Positions 36,478 to 48,500 of a DNA stretch of 64,000 nt are shown here, piece by piece. Made by a program: the position numbers and the translations under genes. This DNA comes from Aristolochia californica. Taxonomy: Eukaryota > Streptophyta > Magnoliopsida > Piperales > Aristolochiaceae. The number at the start of each line of letters is the position of its first letter. Position 1 is the stretch's first letter. The DNA is taken from the NCBI GenBank assembly GCA_029961685.1, contig JARWKL010000004.1, positions 26,169,610 to 26,233,609 of the forward strand. Direction: 5' to 3'. The notes beneath the pieces were generated by a model. That model ran no database searches. It saw nothing but the letters and a program-made list of their open reading frames with translations, and was not told the DNA's origin.

Positions 36478-36528
<51 letters not shown>

Positions 36529-39500
36529 ACCTTCCTTCTTCCCTTCTCTTCCCATGTTTTTTTCTCTTTGTTAACTTTCAAAGAGGAAGCATGAAAGAAT
36601 GAGAGAAAAGGAGAAAAAGTAAGAAAGATATGAGAAAAGAGAGTGAACAAGGAGGAGCACATGTATTGATATGAAGAGAAAATTATGAGTGTTGTATCCC
36701 TTGCTCTTTTATAATAAAAATACAATGGCTTATGCTAAAAATAAAATTTTATAAAGTTTTTAATTACATCTAATAATATCTCAATAAATCTAATCACAAT
36801 AATTGGTAAAAAAGAAACTAAAACTAAGAAAATAAGGAGAAAAACTTCCTTGCACATGTTCTCCATTTAGATTCTTTTTCTCCTCTTATTCTTGGACTTT
36901 GTTTCAACTGTGAAAACTCAACATAGATTCCTTGGTAATAGCTTCTTTTACACTCCCCCTAAAATTAGGATTTGTAACTTCAACTTGCAAACAATCTTCG
37001 TCATGACACATGTTTAGCTAAAAAATAAATTCTAATCTTTTGTCACTTGGAAAAGAAATTGTGATTGCAAAAGAAATTCTAATTTTCTTGGTTTATCTTG
37101 CTTGTAGTCTTTATCTTGTTCTCCCTCTTACTTGGATATTTTGGTTACATAAAATTTGATTACTACAAATTATAGAATCCTTCATTATCTGTTACCTCGT
37201 ACTTGTACTTCTTCTTTTGCTTCTCCTCCTCAAGTTGAGGATAGTTGTAGTTCTTTACCAAGTGACCCAATATTCAAAAGTAATGGTGAGAGAAGAAAAG
37301 TCACCCCTACCTGTTGAATTTATGGAAAAGTGAAATACTTCATTGACATTAATAACTTGTTGTAATTAGAGTACATGAACCTCTATTTATAATAGAGGAA
37401 GGTAGTAGTATCCAATTACAATAAAATTACCCTTGTCCCAATTACACCCAAACTCTAACACATAAGGTAAGTCCTAACATAATTAGGTAACTCAATATTG
37501 ATAAAAGACAAATATAACTTAAACTAAAACTCTTCTTGGTCATGACCCTAATATAAAGATACTTTTGTGAGTCCTTCTTGATTTTCCAACTGATGTGATA
37601 AGGATGTCAGCTCTTTGTAATCATTGTGGGTCCTACTTCTTATGGGCTTGGGCCCATCTTGTGGGCCTTCCTTGGTAGTTTTGGCTTGATCTTAGCTTCC
37701 AACATTCCCCCTCAAGTTAGGAGTGAGAGAACAACATGAACTCTCAGCTTGCTGCAAATGATGTATAAAATATTTTTTTATAAAATGGCACATCTTCCAA
37801 TATGTCTTCATCTTCCAACATTCCCCCTCATGATGTTGTGTCCTTCCTTGAGGCCCTGCGGCATTATAAGTGAGAGTAAAAATCACTCCTAGCCGGTAAG
37901 CCATTGCTTCATACTCCAGTCTAAATTCTGGATGTAGGGCACACTCCTCTGCTATCGGTAGTGTGTCTATCGGCATTGCTCTGAAGTGTCCACCATTGTG
38001 TCCCTCCACAAGACAATGACTCTCAAGTGGTAGGAGACATAAAAGCCATTACGGGGGAGGGGGGATAACATGGACGTACTCATAAGTTCCTCCGTCATGG
38101 ACTTCCAACCACAAATAATTTTCATCTTTTGGATTGGGATGAAGCTCCTCTGTCGTGGACTCCCAACCAAAAATAATTTTCATCTTTTTGACGGGGATGA
38201 AGTTCCTCCATCATGGAATTCCAACCACAAATAATTTTCATTTTTTTGACGGGGATGAAGTTCCTCCATCGTGGACTTCCAACCACGAATAATTTTCATC
38301 TTTTTGATGAGGATGAAGTTTATCCGTTGGACTCCCAACCACAAATAATTTTGATCTTTTTGACGGGGTAAAATAAATGATGACATGAGGCCACCTCTTA
38401 CTCAATAATAATGTCCCCAAAGAGACATAATAGTTCAGCTGAATATAACACGACCATCTTCCAACACATATATAACAAGAACCAAATAGTAAACTTTGTC
38501 AAAGAACCCATGAAATAATCTGATATAAAAATTTCTTCTTTGATGCTCAAGCTTCATCTTTTGTGCTCTCCCTTTCTTGAATATTTTGGTCACATAAAAT
38601 TATCCACAACATAAGGAATAAAATACCTCTTTCTTGTTCTTCTTCTACTTCTCCCCCTCAAGCTGGGAGGTAATGGCAGTGATCCCACCTTGAACCAAAT
38701 ATCATAGAAGTAACAATAATCCCAAATAACAGAGATTTGTAAATAAACCCTCAAACCAGGGAGAAGTGAGATATTTTCCTGATATATCAACTCAAACAGT
38801 GATATGAAACAATCGGCATAAATTCGGATTTTTCAATACAACAGGATACCAGCATGACCTTTGATTCTTCCAATTCGAATATATCTCTCAATATAGATCA
38901 GATTGAGATGAAATTTTTTCCTTATGAAATTAGAATTAAATAAATTTCATCCAATTATAACATCTCTTCATAAAATATAATTATCATAAGATAAATAATC
39001 TTATAGGTTTCGGTCTCTGTCATTTGGCCGAACTAAGTTCGGTTTCTCCTATTTTTCCATAACAACCATTGACTCTTCCAAGATCAATATCTCCTTATAA
39101 AAAAATCATATCGAGAATTGGTTGAATAGGTCAGAAAATAGACTTACATAAATTTATCTTGATATATAATTATCCATATAAAGTCTCTTTCTTGATAGCT
39201 TAAAATACCTTAGAAGTTGATGCTTTCTGCTGCCGCTCGAACCTCTTTTTCAATTTGACCTTTGTTGCTTCAAATATCAATTTCTCTTTGTACATAACTC
39301 AGATAAAAAATTGGTTGAATAGGTAAAATAATAGACTTACATATATCTAGTTTGATATATATTTCTCCATATAAAGTCTAGTTCTTGATAGCAAAAATTA
39401 CCTCAAAATCGGAAGATTGTTGCTGCTGCTCGAACCATTTTGCAATCTGACCTTCGCTCATTCAAATATCGATATCTCTCTGTAGATAACTCCGATTGGA

Positions 39501-42500
39501 AATTTGGAAATTAGACTCAAATATATTTCTGTAAATATATAACTTGCACTATTAAAAACTATGTATAAAGGTAAAAATCACAACGAAAACTACAGGAGTA
39601 GGGACTAAAAAAACATAACTACGAACCAAGACCTAGGGTTTAGGGTTTAGAGAAAAGGATCACATTACCTCCATGAGTTGACTAAGTCAACTCAAAAACC
39701 TGCTCTGATACCATGTTGAATTTATGGAAAAGTGAAATACTTCATTGACATCAATAACTTGTTGTAATAAGAGTACATGAAGCTCTATTTATAATAGAAG
39801 AAGGTAGTAGAGTCCAATTACAATAAAATTACCCTTGTCCCAATTACACCCAAACTCTAACACTTAAGGTAAGTCCTAACATAATTAGGTAACTCAATAT
39901 TCATAAAAGAAAAATATAACTTAAACTAAAACTCTTCTTGGTCGTGACCCTAAGATAAAGATACTTTTGTGAGTCCTTGATTTTCCAACTGATGTGATAA
40001 GGATGCCAGTTCTTGGTAATCATTTTGTGTCCTACTTCTTATGAGCTTGGGCCCATCTTGTGGGCCTTCCTTGGTCATGTGGCCCATCTTATAATAATCT
40101 TACATATGTGGGCCTTCCTTGGTCGTTTGGGCTTGATCTTATCTTCCAACAAGACCAATGACAAAACTCTAACTCCAATCTAAAATGATTGTTCAAATTT
40201 AAGGCAGCCTGTCTTATTTTAGGGCAATAAAAAGAATCTATTCACTTTTAAGGGTGTCTCAAAAATACCACTTGGGTAAAAATTAAAATAATTGAAAGTT
40301 ATATGTTGGGTGCAAATCTGTTCTTTGCAAGTAGTGGGTTTGAAGGCTTTAATCTAAAGTGATTTTAATTAAAAATAAATTAAATAAATTACTTTGAGGA
40401 ATAGATAGAAGCTCTCATACTAGCATTGCTCTTCATAGTTCTAAATAAAAAGGAGTCACTTTTAGACCAATAGATGGGATGAAAAAAAACCAAGTTTAAC
40501 ACTAAAGGGAGATAAAAAAACACCAATAAATAATTTTTTTTAGTTAGAACATAATAATAGAAACAATCTAAAATAGAATTCTCATCTAAGATAATTTCTT
40601 TTCAAAACAACTTGACCAATCAGGAAAAACCTTTTCAACAAAGAAATTCTAGAATAAGGGAGTTTTATGAAAAATATATTTTGAGTTTAAATTGAGGAGA
40701 AAATATTTTATAATATAGAAATTTTAGACTTTATTAAGAAAGCAAACTAAACTCATGTAAGTAGAAGAATGGGAAACTCGTGTTATGTGAGATACAAAAA
40801 TAGAAACTCTTACGGAATGATGCTCAAGTTGGGAAACACTTAATTAAAATTTATAAACAACTAGAAAACTTAGTCAAACTAATATTATCATCTCAAAAAG
40901 GAAAAAATTGGCATAAAATTCGGAGTTCCACATGCAACAAGCTACCAACATGACCTTCGATTTTTCCAATGTTGATATCTCTCTTTGGAAGCATCCAATT
41001 GAGAAACGGTTTGTTGGATTAGAAAATAGACTCACATACCTTTTTTTACATCAAATTTTATTTGCTACTTCAGATATTGATTTCTCTTTGTAGAAAACTC
41101 TGATTGACAAAATCCTTTTTGAGTTGAAAACTAGACTAAAATATACTTCCATAAATTTTTAATTTTAAAAATTAAATATTTTTTATGATAATTTAAACTC
41201 CAAAGACAAAAATGGGTGCTAGGTAGAAAGGAAGACTCTATCCGCTTTTGCTTCTCCATCTCAAAACCTTGCCACTTTGATACCTTGTTAACTTACAAAG
41301 AAGAAGTATGGAAGAGAGAGACATGAGAAAAAGTAAGAAAGAGAGGAGACACAAGAGGGAACCAAGGAGGAGCATGTGTAATTATATGAAGAGGAAAATT
41401 TGAGAATGGTGCATCCTTTGATCCCTTACATGGTTTTTAAAAAATGATACAATGACTCGTGCTAAAAATAAACTTTCCCAAACTTCCAAATTACACCCAA
41501 TAATATCTCACTAAACCTAATCACGATAATTTATAATAAGGAAACTAAACTAAAAGAATAAGGAAGAAATCTTCCCCCCACCCCCCACCCCCCACCCCCC
41601 CTACATACATGCTCCATTTAGGGTCTTCTTTTCTTCTTGTTCTTTGACTTTTCTTTAATTATTAAACCTCCTTTGCTTGAGACACAACTTAGATTCTTTT
41701 ATTATAAAATTCTTCAACACCATCCCCCCAATCTATACTTTGTAACTTCAATAAGCAAACAATCTTTGTCATAAAATTTATGTGGCTGAAAAATAAATTT
41801 TTGATCTTGTGTAGATTGAACAAGAAATTATGATTCCAAAAGAAGTTCTAATTGTCTTGATTCATCTTGTTCTTGTCTATATCTTGTTTTAATCTCATCT
41901 TGTTGTCCCCCTAAGATATTCTGGTTGCACAAAATTTGATTACCACTTGTAGAATTTGTTGTTGCCTATTACCTCATACTTACACTTCTTATTCGACACT
42001 CCTCAAGCTAGGAATCTCTTTTTTTATTTTCCAAGAAACCCTAGCTTCCACAAAATAATGGTGAGAACAGAAAAAACACCCTAGCCTAATGATCAAACTC
42101 CAACTCCTATCTAAAATATCCATTTAAATTTAAAGGCGGTTCAATCCGTTTAGGGCAATGGAAAGAGTCTACTCACTTTTTAAGGGTAGGTTAAAATTTC
42201 TACTTGAAAAACTAAAATAATAGATTTAAGATATGTTGGGTGCACTCCTTTTTTTTGCAAGTAATGGGTCTATAGGCATTACTCTTAAGTCATTTTAGAA
42301 AAAAAATTTGAAGCAGTTTGAGGAATTTAGGGTGTGAATAAAAAGATAGCAGTGCTTATATTTCAAATGGAAGGAGGCACACAATGTTGCACTTCATAAT
42401 TCCAATAAAGGATGAAGCTTTAGACTAATAGATGTATGAAAAATGACCAGATTTGACTCAAAAGGGAAATAAAAAGTAATTCCTCTATGAACATTTATGA

Positions 42501-45500
42501 TGAGTAGTTACACCAATGGTAAAATCATGTTGGCCTTCATTATTTTATGATAATAAAATGGGTAGCTAAAAAGTGTGCAACTAATAGAGTTATCAATGTA
42601 TTTTAGACATTTTAAAGAAAAAAATGGAAATAGTTTGAAGAATTAAGGGTGTGAATAAAAAGATAGCAGTACTTATATTTCAAATGGAAGGAGGCACACA
42701 TTGTAGCAATTCATAATTCCAATTAAGGATGAAGCTTTAGACTAATAGATGGATGAAAAATGACCAGATTTGACTCAAAAGGGAAATAGAAAAAGTAATT
42801 CCTCTATGAACATTTATGATTGAGGAGCTACACCAATGGTAAAATCATGTTGGCCTCTATTATTTTATGATAATAAAATGGGTAGTTTGAAAGTATTCTA
42901 CTAACAAAGTTATCATTGTATTTTAGACACATGCCTTCCTACACAAGTACTATGTGCTCTACGACAAAATCTAAAAACAAAAGAAATATCAATCAAGTTT
43001 TCAAGTTAAGACCCAAAACCAAAACTCGTTGAAGATTGTAGCTTGGAAGAAGAACTTACACAAAATAAGCTTGAAAACTTGAAGACCTAGAGTAAAAGTA
43101 AAATAAAAAATCTCAAAAACTCTAGTTACGTAAATAGATAACCAACCCTCCTACCTCTCCCTCCTTGTTGGGGAGGATTAGCTGAGTATTTCTTGGCTAT
43201 TCAAAGCATTCCAAGGCTTTTTTAATTGAAACTATCAATAAACCTTCTTGAGAGAAAAAAAGTAGTTTTCTCTCAAAATAACTTCATTCTCTTTCAAATC
43301 ACTCAACATTCCTAGCTGTCTCAAGCTCCTCTACATAATCTCTCATTTTTGAAGATTTGGAAGTTTAGATTGCATAGGAGAGGGTATCTCTCCGACAAAA
43401 TGTTGTAAGTTTTATTTTACTCTTTTATATTTTAGTTTTTTTAATAGAGGTTCTCTAGTACCTTTAAGAGAGAAAAATTGGCATTCTAGAGTATGGAATC
43501 AAGAAAGGGAATGTTTGATCCGAGGAGCATCTTGAGTTGCAGCCCAAGCGGTTAGAGAGAAACACCTGTAAGTGTGCGATTTCTCTTGTAAATTATTTCT
43601 TCATAGTGGATTACTACAGCGGCAGAAGACATGATGTAGTCTTAGCTTGAGGCAAACTTGTATAAATCTTGTTGTATTTTTTCCATGGTTTCTTTTCCCT
43701 TCTTTCACAATGTGGTGTCAAAGAAAACTACAACAGGGATGATGAAGATTTTGTTCGACATGTATGAGAAGCCGTTTGCAAATAATACGGTATATCTCAT
43801 AAAAAAACTCTTCAATTTAATGATGACATAAAATACACTAGTGGCATCACATTTGAATGAGTTTAGCATGATTGTCAATCATTTGACGTCCGTTCAGATT
43901 AAATTTAACTATGAGGTTTGTGCTTTAATTCTTTTGGCATCTCTGTCAAATTGTTGGGAGCCTATGAGGGCTGCAGTCAGCATCTCTGTAGGTAACGGGA
44001 AGTTGATTTTTAATGATATTCGGGATACCATTCTTGTGGAGGAAGTTCGTAGAAAAGACTCTAGAGAATCGTCGACATCTAGTTTTGCCCTATGTGTTGA
44101 TACTAGGGGCAGGAACTTCAAGAGGAATTCCAAATAGGGTAATGGTAGAGAGAAGTCAAAGAATGGAAGAAGCAAGTCCAAATTTGGAAGGAATGTCGAG
44201 TTCCGGAATTGTGGGAAGTCTGGTCACATAAAGAAGATCTACAGAGCACCGAAGAAGGATGAAAAGAAAGGTGATGTTGTAAATGCGATGACTGAAGAAG
44301 TTAAGATGCTTTACTCTTGTCGGTTGATAGCCCTATTGATTCTTTGGTGTTAGATTGAAGAATTAACAATCCATGAAGAGAATTGTCAACCACTATAAAT
44401 CCTATGTTAGATTCAACACTATAAAATGCTCTGTCGGTCAGCTTGAAGTGATGCAACACAGACTCAACCTTATGTTTTAGAAAGTCAGACATGGGATTAA
44501 AGGGTTATGTAGATGCTGACATGGCTGGACACATTGATGGCAGGAAGTGTACTACTGGATATGTATACACATTGGGTGGTATAGCAGTTAGTTGGGTTTG
44601 TAAGTTTTAAAAGATAGTTGCTCTTTTCCCATTGAGGCAAAATATGTCACCGTGACTGAAGCTAGCAAAGAGATGGTATGGCTCCAATCTTTTTGGGAAG
44701 AATTTCATCTCAAACATGGGAAGAATGTGTTGTATTCTGACAGGCAAAGTTCTATTCATTCAGCAAAGAATCTTGTTTATCATGCCAGTGCATTACACTT
44801 CATCAGATCGGCTCTAGAGGATGAAGTCTCAGTGTCACAATGTGGGACCCACCATTGTTGCACGAGCTAGTGGGAACCACCATAAGAACATGAGATGCCA
44901 AGAGGAGTCATCACACGAGCTGGCATGAGTTGGAAGATAACAAGCACGAGCTGGAATGAGTTGAAATATTTGAGCATCAAGTGGAACCCACAAAGATACC
45001 ACGAGTTGGTATCCATATCACATGAGTTGGAAGAACAAGTGGAACCCACAAAGATAACCACGAGTTGGCATATTTATCCTATGGTCACATCCTCATAGAA
45101 GAATTTTAGTTTGAGTTATATTAGTCTTCTAATTATGTTGAGTTATTTTATTATAATAAACTTATCTTTAAGTGTTATAGTTTGAATGTAATTAGGAGAA
45201 TGGTAATTTAATTGTACTTGGACTCTACTACTTTCCTCTAATATAAAGAGAGGTGCTTGTACTCGAACTTAAATCATCAAAGTGAAGTAGTTCTCAACTT
45301 CTCTCTCGTGAAGATTTCTTCTCTTGCCTAAACTCTTTTCTTTCCTTTTTTTTTCTCTTCTCTCCTCTCTACCAGAGAACCCTCTTTCTCCTTCTTTTAT
45401 TTTCTCCCTCTCTCACCTTGCTTGAGATTTCAGTAAAGGGATCCTAAATTCAACACTTAGCACTTGAGAAGATCTGAGGGAATCAAAATCCAACTGATGT

Positions 45501-48500
45501 GTTGATGAAAATTGTTATGATCGAGAAACTGAAGTTGTGTGCAACTTTACTTGGACTTCTTTCTGAGGATTGAGAAGTTGTTGCCGCTGTAGAGGAGATA
45601 TTGATGATAGATTAATCTCCAAGTGGGAGATTGTTAAGTTGTGGAGCCTAATTAACGCCTTACATTGAGTTCATCACGGATATATTAGCTATTGTTTCAT
45701 TAAGGGTAGTTTTGAAATTTTACTCTTGTAATGTGGTTGCCCTAGCTTTTTGTGCTTGTTTTTCCCTTCTTCCGCGTTTATTGTTATTGCTCTCATTAGT
45801 TTGGAATTAGGGTGTCTAATTCCTAACATCAAATACCAGAGAATCCACCTCAAGTGACTCGCTGGTTTTGCATCATTCATGTTGAACTTGCTCAACACCT
45901 CTTCACATATTCTTCTTGTGACAGTTTCAAAACATCAATATCCCTACTAACCCTCATCCCAAGGAGTTGTTTTTCAGCACCCAAATCCTTGATTGCAAAC
46001 TTCTTGGACAACTCCATTTTCAACTTATCTATTTCCCTTTTGCAGGCACCTATAATCAACATGTCATCAACATATAGCATTAGAATGATGTAGGAGTTAT
46101 CAAGGTTCTTTACGCAACAACAATGATCCGCTAAAACCTTAAGAAATCAATACCACTGATGATGACGTCAAACTTCTTATACCACACTGTCTTGGAGCTT
46201 GTTTAAGACCATACAAGCACTTTCAAAGTTTTCACACCATTTTCTCCTTTCATGTGCTTTGAAACCTTGTGGTTAGATCATGTAAATTTCTTCCTCCAAA
46301 TCACCATGAAGAAAAGTTGTCTTTACATCCAATTGCTCTAAGTGCAAGTCTTCATTTGTCACTAGTTCAAACACTATTCTAATAGTAGTCAATTTCACTA
46401 CTAGAGAGAAAATCTCAGTGTAGTCAATGTCTTCTTTTTGTTGAAAGCCTTTTACAACCAGTCTTGCCTTGTACCGCTTGATGCCACCATATTCGTCTTT
46501 TATTCAGTACACCTATTTATTCTACAAAGACTTCTTCCCTTTTGGTAACTTAGTAAACTACCAAGTCTGATTGGATAACAGTAAATCCATCTCATCCCTC
46601 ATGGCCAACTCCCACTTAGGTGATTCATCAACTTGCACGACTTCCTCATAACTCTCTGGTTTACCTTTATCAATCAACAAAATATAATTCAATGCAAGGG
46701 AGTATCTCTATGGTGGTCTTCTAGTTCTGGTAGATCTTATGAGTTCAGTCACATAAATGTTCTGATTTACTTTTGGGGCTATGTTTTCCTGGTCTTCAGA
46801 AATATTCGCCATCTCAATAATTGGAAGATCTCTCAACTGAATCACTTCAAAGTTCTTAGCTTCATTACTTGTGCTCTCAGAATATGTTCTCTACATGTCT
46901 TTATGAAGGGTACCTTCTTTGAAGATCACATCTTTGCTCCAGATAACCTTAAAACTTTGGTCATCCCAAAATGTTATCCAAGCTCGGTACCACCATAGCC
47001 AATAAAGAAACATATCTTGGATTTGGCATCAAGTTTACATTTAATAGCAGAATCAATGTGAATATATGAAACACAACCAAACACTTTCGAGAAAGAAAGG
47101 TTTACCTATTTTCTGCTCCAAACCTCTTATAGTATTTCGCAATCCAATGGTGTTTAAGGACCTTTTTTTTTTATCAAATAGACAGTAGTGCTAATAGCCT
47201 CAGACCAGAAGATCATTGGAAATCCCACATGTAATCTCATTCTCCTAGCATGCTCGTTCAAAGTCCTATTCATCCTCTTAGTCACACCATTCTATTGATG
47301 TTTTTCAGGAATAGTCTTCTTCATCTTTATTCCATTATCAACATAATTCCACTTGAAATCATCATCTATGTATTCTCCCTCATTATCTTACTACAAGCAG
47401 TCCACCTTCAAATATGTCTCATTCTCAACCATTGCTATCCATCTCTTGAATGTATGAAAAACATCATATTTATTTTTTAGGAAATAAAATCAAATTGTTC
47501 TGCTTGCTTCATCAATAAATGTCATTTAGTAATTAGAACCACCAAGGGAGGTAACAGTTTAAGGTCCCCACACATCTATATGAATGAACACCAATTTTGT
47601 TATCTTTTGCTACTTTCCAGCCTTAGAAAAGCTAACCCTTTTTTGTTTGCCAAAAATATAGCCTTCACACAAACTGTTGTTTAAAGATTTCAACCCTGGT
47701 AGCTTCCCTTTGGACTAAAGCACTTTCATTCCCTTTTCACTCACGTGACTGAGCCTATAATGCCACAAATCAGAATTAATAACAGCAACCGCAACCGCAA
47801 CCGCACCCGTGTTTCTACAACTAGAAGTGATGTAAAGAGTTTCAGCTTTAACTCATGCAACAACCATGGCTCCCTTAGTGAATTTCCATGTGATACCATT
47901 AAAAGTCTCATTATGACCTTCACTATCAAGATGCCTTACTAAGATTAGATTACGCATCAGTTTTTGCACATGTCTCTCTTTGTCAATTTTTCACCCTAAC
48001 CCATTTGACATTCTCAAACTGACATCACCAATACTGACAATATCAATGGTTCTCCATCAGTAAGATACACCTTCTCGTGATTTTCATCAACATAATTCTC
48101 CATGATCTTGTGATGCATAGTGGTGTGAAAGGAAGCTCCTAAATCTAATAGCCAAGAGTCAATAGGGCTATCAATTGACAAGAGTAAAGTATCTTGTACT
48201 TCTTCAGTCACCGCATTTGCAACATCTTTTTTCTTTCATCCTTCTTTGGTGCTCTGCAATTCTTATTTATATGACCAGACTTGCCACAATTCCACCATTC
48301 CACATTCCTTCCAAATTTGGACTTGCTTCTTCATTCCTTGCCATCTACTGTTGCCCTTGCTTCCAAATTTGGACTTGCTTCTTCATTCCTTGCCATCTAC
48401 TGTTGCCCTTGTTGGAATTACACTCAAATTTTTTTTCCCTAGTATCGACATTTAGGGCAAAATTAGATGTTGATGATTCTCTGGAGTCCTTTCTACAAAC

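Larger units (their letters stand above)
36953..41285 (-). other. Family-D internal region 1, with a nested family-B element
   Basis: Family-D sequence occupies 36953-37311 and 40152-41285; the family-B element fills 37312-40151. No gag or pol motif. It closes with 'ccactttgatacct' (41272-41285), a primer-site remnant. Confidence 0.7.
43520..45828 (+). mobile_element. Deleted copia element (family 'TGTTAGG', copy 2), plus strand
   Basis: A partial 5' LTR (~43540-43700, 'tttctcttgtaaattatttc..gcggcagaagac..tataaatcttg') and primer-like tggtgtcaaag near 43712 are followed by gag, then directly by RNase H (protease, integrase and reverse transcriptase deleted). The polypurine tract CCAAGTGGGAGAT (45619-45631) and 3' LTR 45632-45828 follow. 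A solo family-C LTR (44833-45455) splits RNase H. It ends exactly where the opposed copia begins. Confidence 0.75.

Noticed and set aside
36363..36725. Arg/Glu-repeat and Ser/Leu-repeat frames around 36.5 kb
   Set aside because: Translation of the (TC)n microsatellite within an LTR.
38180..38420. Repetitive peptides on the minus strand, like a repeat protein
   Set aside because: They come from the 58-bp minisatellite, whose unit is not a multiple of three; frames change at each copy.
47811..47960. Arg-Asn repeat peptide near 47.8 kb
   Set aside because: A short 'aaccgc' repeat inside decayed copia sequence on the opposite strand.
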